IMG/VR virus record: IMGVR_UViG_3300031787_000077
Coordinates: 1 to 64,000 of that record
Direction: 5' to 3' (one strand)
DNA from: a virus
Length of the DNA stretch: 64,000 nucleotides
Positions within the stretch are counted from its first letter, which is position 1. Each line of letters starts with the position of its first letter. The translations under genes were made by a program, and so were the position numbers. Below the pieces are notes generated by a model, which saw only the letters and a list, made by a program, of their open reading frames with translations, did not search any database and was not told where the DNA came from. This document shows, piece by piece, positions 43,784 through 52,260 of this stretch.

Positions 43784-44519
43784 TATTCATTATGTATTTG
43801 GTTTACGTCCAGATTTTGGTGGCAAACCTTGGTCTTATTGTCATTATTTATCAGTAAAATCTGCTGCTACTATCAATTCAGGCAGTAATATCTATTTCTG
43901 GCATGAACATGAGCCAGAAGGAGAATGGTGGGATAAAAGTAAACAATACCTCATACTAAAACCAATAAAAGCTCCCACATCTATATTTGATAGACCACTA
44001 TTACACCATGCACATAAGGCGGATGTAATTAGGCTATTAGCATTAAAAGAATTTGGTGGAACCTATATTGATAGCGATGTGATTTGTCTCAAGCCATTTG
44101 ATACAATACAACATTGTGGCTTTTGGGGAGGCAAGCAGTATGACTATGGATTATGTAATGCGACTATGGGAGGATGTAGTGGGGCCTTATTTATTGATTT
44201 ATGGTTAGACACATTCAAAACTTTCAGAAGCCAAGGTTGGGACCAATACTGGGATGAACACGCAGTCAAGATTCCGAGACAACTATCACAAATATATCCT
44301 AATTTAGTAACAGTTTTAGATCAAGAACTTTTTTTCTGGCCCTTTTGTCATCAAATAAAAGATATCTTTGAGAGTGATAAACCCAAATATCTACAAAGAT
44401 CATATTCAGTACATTTATGGGAAACAATATCTTGGAACTGGCTGAGTCAATTAACTCCAGATACTATAAATCGAAATAGTGAATTAGGAATTATTCTACA
44501 AGAAAATAATATTATATGA
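43767..44519 (+). CDS. DXD glycosyltransferase (Gly_transf_sug type), 250 aa
   Basis: HHAHKADVIRLLALKEFGGT then YIDSDVICLKPFD contains the DxD metal/sugar-nucleotide motif of the capsular-polysaccharide/mannosyl-transferase-like family. HEHEP and MGGCSGALFIDLW follow. Adds a sugar to an unknown acceptor. Starts the glycan-related region. Confidence 0.75.
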   Translation: MNNTNNIHYVFGLRPDFGGKPWSYCHYLSVKSAATINSGSNIYFWHEHEPEGEWWDKSKQYLILKPIKAPTSIFDRPLLHHAHKADVIRLLALKEFGGTYIDSDVICLKPFDTIQHCGFWGGKQYDYGLCNATMGGCSGALFIDLWLDTFKTFRSQGWDQYWDEHAVKIPRQLSQIYPNLVTVLDQELFFWPFCHQIKDIFESDKPKYLQRSYSVHLWETISWNWLSQLTPDTINRNSELGIILQENNII

Positions 44520-44749
44520 TACGCAAAATTAAAACATTCTTGAAATCCTTATTATTTCATATTCATGCTGGTTTACCAAAAAGTAGTCAGGCAGAAATTA
44601 ATCGCAGATATGATATTTGTATAAGTTGTGATAGTTTTGACACTGTTCATTCTCAATGCAAACAATGTGGATGTAATATTAATAATAAGAAAATGTTTAT
44701 GAATAAATTAGCGTGGGCAGACCAAAAGTGTCCTCTTAATAAGTGGTGA
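44516..44749 (+). CDS. small Cys-rich protein, 77 aa
   Basis: RRYDICISCDSFD, CKQCGCNINNKKMF and DQKCPLNKW make a family pattern (C-x-x-C, C-x-x-C-G-C, K-C-P-x-x-K-W) common in phage genomes. Probably zinc-binding. Function unknown. ATGA overlap with the glycosyltransferase. Confidence 0.7.
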   Translation: MIRKIKTFLKSLLFHIHAGLPKSSQAEINRRYDICISCDSFDTVHSQCKQCGCNINNKKMFMNKLAWADQKCPLNKW

Positions 44750-44752
44750 AAT

Positions 44753-45301
44753 ATGAAAACAGCTCAAACTCAATATCATAAAAGTAAAATTAATTATGTG
44801 CGTGGCAATCTATTTGATTATGCTCATGATTATACCAAACAGGGTAATAGAGGGTGCAGCGTTATAGTACCTCATGTGTGCAATAACTCTAATGCTTTTG
44901 GTGCAGGTTTTGCTGGTGTATTAGGCGACAAATATCCTATAGTTAAAGAAAACTATCACCTTTTAGGTTCAACATTTTTAAAGAATAATCTTGGATATGT
45001 GCAGTTTGTTGAGGTTAGTAAAGATAATACTTATGGCCACAAACTAATATTTGCGAATATGATTGCTCAGAATGGTTTAATTTCTAAGACTAATCCTAGA
45101 CCGCTAAATTATTATGCATTATGCAAAAGCATGAGTAATGTATATCGTTATATTACAACTAACTTTTCTTCTGATAATAAAGTTGAAATTCATGCTCCAA
45201 AATTTGGTAGCGGTTTGGCTGGTGGTAATTGGAAATTTATTGCTGATCTAATAGACGACATATGGTCAAATTATCCAGTATTCGTATATGAGTACAAATG
45301 A
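44753..45301 (+). CDS. macro-domain protein (ADP-ribose binding type), 182 aa
   Basis: YVRGNLFDYA, VPHVCNNSNAFGAGFAGVLGDKYP and KFGSGLAGGNWKFIADLID match macro domains of the Poa1p/ADP-ribose-1-phosphate phosphatase branch. Binds ADP-ribose derivatives and may remove them from proteins or nucleic acid, countering host ADP-ribosylation defences; that role is inferred. Confidence 0.8.
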   Translation: MKTAQTQYHKSKINYVRGNLFDYAHDYTKQGNRGCSVIVPHVCNNSNAFGAGFAGVLGDKYPIVKENYHLLGSTFLKNNLGYVQFVEVSKDNTYGHKLIFANMIAQNGLISKTNPRPLNYYALCKSMSNVYRYITTNFSSDNKVEIHAPKFGSGLAGGNWKFIADLIDDIWSNYPVFVYEYK

Positions 45302-45597
45302 TACCAGATAATATTATTATATATCTACTAGTAGTTCTGAATATTATACTGGTGGCTCTTGGGTATTTATTAGGCAGATTACATAATGGTAATACAGACT
45401 ATGTTTATAGTATCGGTAACAAAAAGAACAATTCAACAGCACCATCCAAAACACCTATACAAATCAATGAACAAAAATTTGTGACTGATATTAAAACAGA
45501 CAATATAGAGAAAAAATTTGAAACCTTGGGTGATACTAAAACAAGTGAAGAAAACATATCATCAGCAATCAATAAACTAAAGAATATGAAAGGGTGA
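45298..45597 (+). CDS. membrane-anchored protein, 99 aa
   Basis: One N-terminal membrane segment (IIIYLLVVLNIILVALGYLL) and a long polar, Lys/Thr/Asn-rich tail (KKNNSTAPSKTPIQINEQ). Immediately upstream of the actin-like gene, so it could be a membrane anchor for that filament, but this is only positional. Confidence 0.6.
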   Translation: MIPDNIIIYLLVVLNIILVALGYLLGRLHNGNTDYVYSIGNKKNNSTAPSKTPIQINEQKFVTDIKTDNIEKKFETLGDTKTSEENISSAINKLKNMKG

Positions 45598-45601
45598 AAT
45601 T

Positions 45602-46606
45602 ATGGCAATCGGATTAGACGTTGGTACAAGTTATATTGTGGCTTCTAGAGAAAATAATGGCAATGTGGAATATAAGGACTTTAGAGACGCTTTTTATATT
45701 ATTAAGCCAACAACACCAGTAGCCACCAAAATGATTGAGAAAGGACTATCTGGTAAGATTTTCATTAAGGATAGTGATGGTTCTTTTATTATTCTTGGTA
45801 AAGACGCTTTAGAAAAAGCTATAGAAAGAAATGATACGGCTAAACGCCCAATGTATCGTGGAGTAGTTTCAGCCAAAGAAAAAGACGCTAAAAGAATTCT
45901 AGCTTTTATTCTTAAAGAAGTTGTTGGAACAGCCTCAGAACCCAATGAACCACTAGTTTTCTGCGTTCCTGCACAACCAGTTGATCAAGATGATGAAGAT
46001 TTTGATGTTGGATATCATGAAGATGTAGTAAAGACTGTGCTAGCAGAATGTGGCTATAATGCTCGTGCTATTAATGAAGCAGAAGCTCTGTGTTATGCGG
46101 AACTAGAATCCGATGATTATACTGGCATTGGAATAAGTTGTGGAGCAGGAATGACGAATGTTTGTGTGATGCTTAACGGCGAGCCAACTGTGGTTTTTAG
46201 TACCACCAAGAGTGGCGATTGGATTGATCGTATGAGTGCCGTAGCCACAGGAGAAACGGACAGTGTTGTTCAGGCTGAAAAAGAGGGCGGCGATTTTAAA
46301 ATTGGCGAACCAAATGATAATCCTGTGTTGTCCGCAGTTTCAGCATATTATGAAAGATTAATTGACTATACAACCAAGCAACTATCTGCTGCACTATCTA
46401 ATCATAAATCATTACCCAAATTTAAAAATCCCATTAAAATTGTGATTGCTGGGGGAACATCACAAGCAAAAGGATATATTAGTAATTTTCAAATGAAACT
46501 GAACGACAATGGTTTTCCATTACAAGTTAAAGAAGTGGTTCACGCTAATGATCCACTCCATGCGGTATCGAAGGGTTGTCTGATAGCATCAAAGGCTCTA
46601 TCATAA
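45602..46606 (+). CDS. actin-like ATPase (ASKHA fold), 334 aa
   Basis: GLDVGTSYIVASRENNG (phosphate-1), GIGISCGAGMTNVCVML (phosphate-2), and KIVIAGGTSQAKGY (adenosine) are the actin/Hsp70 fold motifs. Length suits bacterial or phage actins (ParM, FtsA, Alp types) more than Hsp70. The acidic insert DQDDEDFDVGYHEDV is unusual. Possibly forms filaments that move or position phage DNA or assembly sites. The closest subfamily cannot be told by eye. Confidence 0.78.
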   Translation: MAIGLDVGTSYIVASRENNGNVEYKDFRDAFYIIKPTTPVATKMIEKGLSGKIFIKDSDGSFIILGKDALEKAIERNDTAKRPMYRGVVSAKEKDAKRILAFILKEVVGTASEPNEPLVFCVPAQPVDQDDEDFDVGYHEDVVKTVLAECGYNARAINEAEALCYAELESDDYTGIGISCGAGMTNVCVMLNGEPTVVFSTTKSGDWIDRMSAVATGETDSVVQAEKEGGDFKIGEPNDNPVLSAVSAYYERLIDYTTKQLSAALSNHKSLPKFKNPIKIVIAGGTSQAKGYISNFQMKLNDNGFPLQVKEVVHANDPLHAVSKGCLIASKALS

Positions 46607-46740
46607 TGACAGAGATCTTATTAATATTTTTTATAGTTTTGGGTTTGAGTGTTGGTATTTTAGATTCGTTTCGTAAACTAGAAAATAATACAACTATTAT
46701 TAAGCATTCTAGCATATTTAATTACTGGCTAGGGAAATAA
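46606..46740 (+). CDS. small membrane protein, 44 aa
   Basis: TAATG junction with the actin-like gene. One hydrophobic helix (ILLIFFIVLGLSVGILD) then a polar tail. Could also belong to the filament system, but no evidence beyond position. Confidence 0.5.
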   Translation: MTEILLIFFIVLGLSVGILDSFRKLENNTTIIKHSSIFNYWLGK

Positions 46741-46741
46741 A

Positions 46742-47602
46742 ATGACTGATATAGAACAAATCATACTTGTAACAAAACCATATCAAGAATCTTACGAAGA
46801 GAAAGTAAGATCAGGACAACAATTTTTATCTAATCAAAATATAATATTTACAGGACTTGTGAGAGATGCTGAAACTGTTTTAGAAAAGAATATTTCTAAA
46901 CTTGAGAATTTTGCTCGGAAATACTGCCATAGCTATAAAATAGTTTTATATGAAAATGATTCTATTGACAATACAAAAAATATACTAAAAACTTTATCTA
47001 TTCAGAATCCAAACATACATATCATATTAGAGACTTTGTCAAGACCTAAGTTTGGCCCAGTGAAAGACAAAAGTAGAACAGAAGCACTAGCCGAATATCG
47101 TAATAAATGTCAATCATTGATTAAGTCTCAATATCCTGATACAGATTTTATTATAACAATAGATTTGGATTTTCAAGACTTTAGCGAAAATGGTTTATTT
47201 AATTCTTTTGGTTGGCTACAAGAAAATGCTGATATAGGAGGTATGTCAGGTAATAGTTTTGCATTAAGGTCACTTTTTAATCAGTCGCAAGCTTTATGGA
47301 ATTATGATAGTTGGGCTTATCGTGGATCGTGGTGGGAAGATACCACACGATTTAACAATTCACCTTATCAAACTTATGATAGTTCATTATGGTTTGGATT
47401 ATGGCTACCACCAAGAGGATCAACGCCATTTAAAGTTAATAGTGCATTTGGTGGATCTTGTATATATCGCTCAAAATATTATTTTAATGGAATTTATGGT
47501 GGACAAGATTGTGAGCACGTAGTATTCCATTATAATTTATATCAACAAAATAATTTTAATTTATATCTAAATCCATCACAAATTATGCTATTATCAATGT
47601 AA
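46742..47602 (+). CDS. glycosyltransferase, GT-A-like, 286 aa
   Basis: NIIFTGLVRDAETVLEKN, KIVLYENDSIDNTKNIL, IITIDLDFQDFSENGLFNS, and SAFGGSCIYRSKYYF, then CEHVVFHYNL. The first and third blocks match a nucleotide-sugar transferase related to capsule and fungal alpha-mannosyltransferase types. Transfers an unknown sugar. First gene of the sugar cassette. Confidence 0.7.
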   Translation: MTDIEQIILVTKPYQESYEEKVRSGQQFLSNQNIIFTGLVRDAETVLEKNISKLENFARKYCHSYKIVLYENDSIDNTKNILKTLSIQNPNIHIILETLSRPKFGPVKDKSRTEALAEYRNKCQSLIKSQYPDTDFIITIDLDFQDFSENGLFNSFGWLQENADIGGMSGNSFALRSLFNQSQALWNYDSWAYRGSWWEDTTRFNNSPYQTYDSSLWFGLWLPPRGSTPFKVNSAFGGSCIYRSKYYFNGIYGGQDCEHVVFHYNLYQQNNFNLYLNPSQIMLLSM

Positions 47603-47620
47603 ATCAATACGGAACATAAA

Positions 47621-47980
47621 ATGTTTGTTATAAAAAAATGGGGTTATGAATTTTGGATTGAAAATAATAATAAATATTGTGGTAAACATTTACATATAAT
47701 ACCAACCAGATTTTGCTCGGCACATTATCATAAAAATAAACAAGAGACATTTTATGTCATAAATGGTGAATTATTATTAGAATACTCATCAGATCAAAGT
47801 ATAGAAACTTGGCAATATGGGGTTAAACATAAAAAGATATTGAAGTCAGGCGATTCTTTTACTATCATGCCAAATATTGTACACAGATTTTCTAGTAATC
47901 TTAATACCCCTTGTGATTTTATAGAAATTTCTACATATCATAGTGATGATGATGTTTATAGGATTATAGAAAGTTTCTAA
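47621..47980 (+). CDS. cupin-fold sugar enzyme-like protein, 119 aa
   Basis: KWGYEFWIENNNKYCGKHLH, HYHKNKQETFYVINGELLLE and GDSFTIMPNIVHRFSSN follow the cupin metal-site pattern (H-x-H-x4-E, later H). Such cupins act as sugar-phosphate isomerases or epimerases in nucleotide-sugar pathways. Its neighbours suggest this role; substrate unknown. Confidence 0.7.
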   Translation: MFVIKKWGYEFWIENNNKYCGKHLHIIPTRFCSAHYHKNKQETFYVINGELLLEYSSDQSIETWQYGVKHKKILKSGDSFTIMPNIVHRFSSNLNTPCDFIEISTYHSDDDVYRIIESF

Positions 47981-48273
47981 TGATCTATTATATAGATATC
48001 GATAATACTATATGTCATACCATTGATAGTAATTATTGGAGGGCTAAGCCCCTAAAAGATAGAATTACTAAAATCAATAATCTCTTCCATGCGGGACACA
48101 CAATAATATATTGGTCTGCTAGAGGATCACATTCTGGTAAAGATTGGTATGATTTTACAGATCAGCAACTTAATGACTGGGGATGCCTAAGACATAAGCT
48201 AGTTCTACAAAAGCCAGCATATGATATATTTATTGATGATAAAGTTATAAATACAAAGGACTTCTTTGAATAA
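47980..48273 (+). CDS. HAD-family sugar-phosphatase-like protein, 97 aa
   Basis: YIDIDNTICHTID (DxDxT), IIYWSARGSHSGKDW and YDIFIDDKVIN are HAD motifs. A minimal HAD of this type sits next to ADP-heptose genes in bacteria, acting like GmhB to remove the 7-phosphate; here that is inferred from the neighbours. Overlaps both neighbours. Confidence 0.7.
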   Translation: MIYYIDIDNTICHTIDSNYWRAKPLKDRITKINNLFHAGHTIIYWSARGSHSGKDWYDFTDQQLNDWGCLRHKLVLQKPAYDIFIDDKVINTKDFFE

Positions 48274-49040
48274 TGAAACATATAGCAGTTATTGGAGAAG
48301 TATGTACTGATGAATATATATTTGGTCAATGTGATAGAGTGTGTCCAGAAGCTCCATCATTATGCTTTAATCACAATAATAAGAAACATACAAATGTAGG
48401 TATGGCTGGTAATGTTTATAGTAATTTAGTGTCGCTCAATAACAATAGTTATCTATTTAATATAGATTTAATAGCACCAGTATCGGACATTATAAAAAGA
48501 AGATTTGTAGATACTAGATATAACAGTGTAGTATTTAGAGAAGATATTAATGATAGTGTATCAAAAATAGATTTACATAAATATGTTTTTAATCAGTATG
48601 ATTGTATTGTTTTTGCGGATTATTGCAAGGGCTTTTTATTAGAATCAGATATACAATATATTTGTGAACAAAAAAAGAATACTTGTATTACGTTTTTAGA
48701 TACTAAAAAACAACTTAAAAGTCTAGCTCCTTATATTAATTTCATAAAAATTAATCATCTTGAATACAAGAATAATATGCAATATTTAGATATTATTACT
48801 GAATATGCAAAATTAATAGTGACATACGGCGAAGAAGGAGCAAAAGCATTTACAAAAACAGATGTCAAACACTATCCTTCTAAGAAAGTAATTTTAAGAG
48901 ACGTTTGTGGTGCTGGTGATACATTTTTAGCAGCATTAGTATTTAATTATTTGGATACAAATAATATAGATATGGCTATAAATTTTGCTAATACTTGCGC
49001 ATCAAAAGTAGTCTCACAAGTTGGTGTGGCTACTATATGA
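48273..49040 (+). CDS. HldE-type heptose-7-phosphate kinase domain (PfkB), 255 aa
   Basis: VIGEVCTDEYIFGQCDRVCP and EAPSLCF, then NVGMAGNVYSNLVSL and RDVCGAGDTFLAALV are PfkB-family motifs (GAGDTF catalytic Asp). The D-R-x-x-P-E-A-P and G-M-A-G-N-V blocks are typical of the HldE (RfaE) N-terminal kinase, which phosphorylates heptose 7-phosphate. In bacteria this is often fused to a nucleotidyltransferase; here the two are separate genes. Confidence 0.8.
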   Translation: MKHIAVIGEVCTDEYIFGQCDRVCPEAPSLCFNHNNKKHTNVGMAGNVYSNLVSLNNNSYLFNIDLIAPVSDIIKRRFVDTRYNSVVFREDINDSVSKIDLHKYVFNQYDCIVFADYCKGFLLESDIQYICEQKKNTCITFLDTKKQLKSLAPYINFIKINHLEYKNNMQYLDIITEYAKLIVTYGEEGAKAFTKTDVKHYPSKKVILRDVCGAGDTFLAALVFNYLDTNNIDMAINFANTCASKVVSQVGVATI

Positions 49041-49438
49041 CAACAGTTTGGACGAATGGATGTTTCGATATCCTACATATAGGACATATCGAATTGTTTA
49101 AATACGCTAGATCTTTAGGGGATCAACTAATTGTTGGTATTGATAGTGATAATAGGGTTCGATCCCTAAAAGGCACATCTCGACCAATTAATAATCAAGA
49201 ATATAGAAAACAACTATTAAATAGTATTAAATATATAGATAATGTTGTGATTTTTAATTCTGATACTGAACTAAAGGAAAATATTAAGATATTTCATGTT
49301 GATATGATAGTTATTGGTGATGATTATAAAGATCGATATGTAATAGGATCTGAATTAGTGAAGAATATAATTTTTATGCCAAAAATTTTAAATATATCAA
49401 CCACATCTATTTTAGAAAGAATACATTCAGATGCATGA
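49037..49438 (+). CDS. HldE-type ADP-sugar nucleotidyltransferase domain, 133 aa
   Basis: TVWTNGCFDILHIGHIELF contains the HxGH nucleotidyltransferase motif; RSLKGTSRPINNQEYRKQLL and YIDNVVIFNSDTELKENIK fit HldE C-terminal (RfaE domain II). It would adenylylate heptose-1-phosphate. ATG 49037 overlaps the kinase stop. It completes the kinase-plus-transferase pair. Confidence 0.82.
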   Translation: MTTVWTNGCFDILHIGHIELFKYARSLGDQLIVGIDSDNRVRSLKGTSRPINNQEYRKQLLNSIKYIDNVVIFNSDTELKENIKIFHVDMIVIGDDYKDRYVIGSELVKNIIFMPKILNISTTSILERIHSDA

Positions 49439-50351
49439 TCTTGATATTATCCATAACTTCTATAAAGATATCAATAAAAAAGTATCTTATCCTATTGACT
49501 TTCAAAACTTTACACTTATTAATGCCAATACTGGCATTGGTGATGCCCTATCTTTATATATTATAGACTCACCTATAAAAGACAATAATATTAAAGTAAT
49601 AGTTCAACATCCTTCGATAGTTCAAGAATTAGCACAATATAACAATTATATACCAACAATTAATCATCAACATAATTGGTATAGTAGTATAATAAGCGTA
49701 TTAGATATTCAATTATACTCTAATTTTGGTGGTCATTTTTTACAAAAAAATCAACAATTTCTAGGCTTAGATACTGATATAATACCGAGACCTAAATTAG
49801 TATCTAGTGCTCAAATAGAATCTAATAAAGTTGTTATGACTTTTGACAAAGGAATTGTGCATCAACAACATATACATCCTAGAGCTAGAATTATATACGA
49901 TGAATCAAAACAAATTATTCAAACATTTATTAATAATCATAAACATCAATATCGTTTTGTGGAAGTTGGTAAGTATTCTTTAGGTCTTGATAATGTAGAA
50001 AATAAAACTAATATAGGTATACGCGGCACGGCAGATGAAATAGCGTCATGCGAATATTTTTTTGGTAATCATAATGGATTAATGCATATCGCAGCAGGTT
50101 TAGAAAAAAAATCTATTATTATTGTGAATTTTCCTAGTGCCAAAGATATTATCTTACCGTGTCTCAAAAAAGTAAATATACCAGATATTGATTGGTTATA
50201 TCCACAAAACACACATCTGCATCAAGATAATGACGGCCTATTAGTCAAGAAACTTACATATGAAAACATACAAAAGGCATTTAATGGTGAAATATATCCA
50301 TTTTTTCAAAATAATTATATTTTTAATACCTTTCAAAATTTAATGAGTTAA
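49431..50351 (+). CDS. GT9 heptosyltransferase-like protein, 306 aa
   Basis: NANTGIGDALSLYI (N-terminal GT9 G-x-G-D) and FFGNHNGLMHIAAGLEKKS with IIIVNFPSA fit the ADP-heptose:acceptor family C-terminal block (D/N-S/N-G-x-x-H-x-A-x-x-L). It lies right after the HldE-type genes, as heptosyltransferases do. The acceptor, LPS core, capsid or DNA-linked sugar, is unknown. Confidence 0.72.
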   Translation: MHDLDIIHNFYKDINKKVSYPIDFQNFTLINANTGIGDALSLYIIDSPIKDNNIKVIVQHPSIVQELAQYNNYIPTINHQHNWYSSIISVLDIQLYSNFGGHFLQKNQQFLGLDTDIIPRPKLVSSAQIESNKVVMTFDKGIVHQQHIHPRARIIYDESKQIIQTFINNHKHQYRFVEVGKYSLGLDNVENKTNIGIRGTADEIASCEYFFGNHNGLMHIAAGLEKKSIIIVNFPSAKDIILPCLKKVNIPDIDWLYPQNTHLHQDNDGLLVKKLTYENIQKAFNGEIYPFFQNNYIFNTFQNLMS

Positions 50352-50353
50352 TT

Positions 50354-50941
50354 ATGTCTAATGAAACTAAAAAAGCGTCTAATAGAAGGAAAAATACTTG
50401 GTTATATAATAAAATATTCTCAGGTTATGGTATAGATATAGGCTGTGGATCGGATATACTGAATAAAGAACAAGAATTTCCAAATATTATTCAAGTGGAT
50501 CCTTTTGATATAGAGCATGGAGATGCTCAATATATAAATCAATTTGTTCACAATCAATATGATTTTGTGTATAGTTCTCAATGTTTAGAGCATATGTATG
50601 ATCCTTTTATTAGTATTAAAAACTGGTGGTCGATAGTCAAACCAGGAGGGTATTTGATTTTAAGCGTTCCAGATGAAGACCTGTACGAGCAAGGGATTTT
50701 CCCTTCTAGGTGGAATAATGATCATAAATGGACTTTTTCTATCAATAAAAAGAACAGTTGGAGTAAAAAACATATAGATATATTGTATTTAATATCCTCA
50801 TTAAATAATTTTTCCATAATAAAAATAGAGCTGATAGATACTAATTACGACTATTCTATTGTAAATACTGATCAAACAAGAAGTGATGCCGAAGCTTTTA
50901 TTGAAGTTATACTAAAAAAGGAAAATAACAAATGCATATAA
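50354..50941 (+). CDS. class I SAM-dependent methyltransferase, 195 aa
   Basis: YGIDIGCGSDIL (motif I), IIQVDPFDIEHGDAQY, FVYSSQCLEHMYDPF and KPGGYLILSVPDED follow the Methyltransf_11-type pattern, similar to enzymes in polysaccharide loci. Substrate unknown; the context suggests a sugar or lipid. Confidence 0.78.
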   Translation: MSNETKKASNRRKNTWLYNKIFSGYGIDIGCGSDILNKEQEFPNIIQVDPFDIEHGDAQYINQFVHNQYDFVYSSQCLEHMYDPFISIKNWWSIVKPGGYLILSVPDEDLYEQGIFPSRWNNDHKWTFSINKKNSWSKKHIDILYLISSLNNFSIIKIELIDTNYDYSIVNTDQTRSDAEAFIEVILKKENNKCI

Positions 50942-51570
50942 AATTTAATTCAGAAGACTATGAAAAAATTATAGAAATAGCAGATTCGTTTTGTAAAGAC
51001 ATAACCGATCAGTTTGGTTGTGATATAGCAGAAATTCATTTGCTTATATATAAGCTTATAAGCACTTTAAAACCAAAAACATATGCGGAAATAGGCTCTC
51101 ATGCTGGCAGGTCCGCTTTTTTTGCAAGCGTAGCCAGTTCAGAATTTGAAACTGAAATATATTGTTTTGACAAACCCAATGCCGGTTGGGGAGGAGTTCC
51201 AAATACACAGCTTTTTTTAGAAAAGACCCTTAATACAGTAGCTCATAACAGATATCAAATATATTATGGAGATTCTCATAGTGACCTTATAAAAGAAAAA
51301 ATAAAAGAAAAAATATATGATTTATTTTTAATAGATGGAGATCATTCACCGGATGGTATGATGGCGGATTTTGCTGTTGTTTGGGAAAATGTTAGGTCTC
51401 AAGGTTTGATTATTATAGACGATTTGTTTCATCATCCAGATCTCGATGTTGCTTTTGATAAAATAATTTTAGATTATAAAATTGATACATATATAAAATA
51501 TATAAATAGCGATGCTATTGATTACAGTAGAATACTGCATAGAGGAGTCGGGATAATTCAAAAACCATAA
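50932..51570 (+). CDS. class I SAM methyltransferase, Methyltransf_24 type, 212 aa
   Basis: YAEIGSHAGRSAFFASVA (motif I), YDLFLIDGDHSPDGMMADF and GLIIIDDLFHHP are characteristic. Enzymes of this branch often act in sugar or antibiotic O-methylation. Overlaps the preceding methyltransferase by ten bases. Confidence 0.78.
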   Translation: MHIKFNSEDYEKIIEIADSFCKDITDQFGCDIAEIHLLIYKLISTLKPKTYAEIGSHAGRSAFFASVASSEFETEIYCFDKPNAGWGGVPNTQLFLEKTLNTVAHNRYQIYYGDSHSDLIKEKIKEKIYDLFLIDGDHSPDGMMADFAVVWENVRSQGLIIIDDLFHHPDLDVAFDKIILDYKIDTYIKYINSDAIDYSRILHRGVGIIQKP

Positions 51571-51595
51571 ACCTAAAATAAAAAAAGAAAGATTA

Positions 51596-51733
51596 TTGAA
51601 ATTAGAATCTTACGTTGCTGCTTTGCGGGGATCTGCTAAAATAATGAGGATATTGGGTTTGAGACTGACTTATGCATTTCAAAATTTATTTGAGCATACT
51701 AGTGGGCTAATTAAAATAACGAATGATGAATAG
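51596..51733 (+). CDS. possible small protein, 45 aa (TTG start)
   Basis: In the 51571-51722 gap an open frame reads KLESYVAALRGSAKIMRIL and HTSGLIKITNDE. It has only TTG (51596) or an internal ATG as starts and no clear ribosome site. It could be a relic of a longer gene. Confidence 0.3.
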   Translation: MKLESYVAALRGSAKIMRILGLRLTYAFQNLFEHTSGLIKITNDE

Positions 51734-52256
51734 ACTAAACAATCAAAGAGTTTATCTGGCTGGTGCTATGGATAGGGTAGCAGATAGAGGCTCCACATGG
51801 AGAGATAATATTACGCCTTTCCTAGAAAATATTGGAGTTATAGTATTTAACCCAATCAAAAAACCAACAGACATAGGATTAGAAGATAATGATAGTCATG
51901 CTGTTAAAACTAAACTAAAACAGCAACGACGATATGAAGAACTATCATCTATGATGAAAACTATTCGTAGTGTGGATCTACGATTAGTTGATATTAGTGA
52001 TTTTCTGATAGTTAATCTTGATTTGGACGTTCACCCATGCGGCACATATGAAGAAATGTTTCTTGCAAATCGTTCAAAAAAACCTATAATTATTCATGTA
52101 GAGCAAGGTAAGGAACATACACCGGATTGGCTCTTTGGAACCATTCCTCATCAAATGTTTTTCTCAAACTGGAAAGATATAGAACATTACCTAACTCATA
52201 TCAATAGCGATGAAAATATAGATACCTATAATCGTTGGCGATTCTTTAATATGTAA
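51723..52256 (+). CDS. nucleoside 2-deoxyribosyltransferase-like protein, 177 aa
   Basis: RVYLAGAMDRVADRGSTWRD, FNPIKKPTD, VDISDFLIVNLDLDVHPCGT and YEEMFLANRSKKPI are the family blocks; the Y-L-A-G-x-M-D start and the final E-M-F motif hold the catalytic Glu. Closely similar proteins exist in T4-like phages. Likely scavenges or remodels nucleosides. Confidence 0.8.
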   Translation: MMNRLNNQRVYLAGAMDRVADRGSTWRDNITPFLENIGVIVFNPIKKPTDIGLEDNDSHAVKTKLKQQRRYEELSSMMKTIRSVDLRLVDISDFLIVNLDLDVHPCGTYEEMFLANRSKKPIIIHVEQGKEHTPDWLFGTIPHQMFFSNWKDIEHYLTHINSDENIDTYNRWRFFNM

Positions 52257-52260
52257 TTAT

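Noticed and set aside
45602-46606. A tubulin-like PhuZ spindle protein
   Set aside because: There is no GGGTGTG-type tubulin signature; the motifs are those of the actin/Hsp70 fold.
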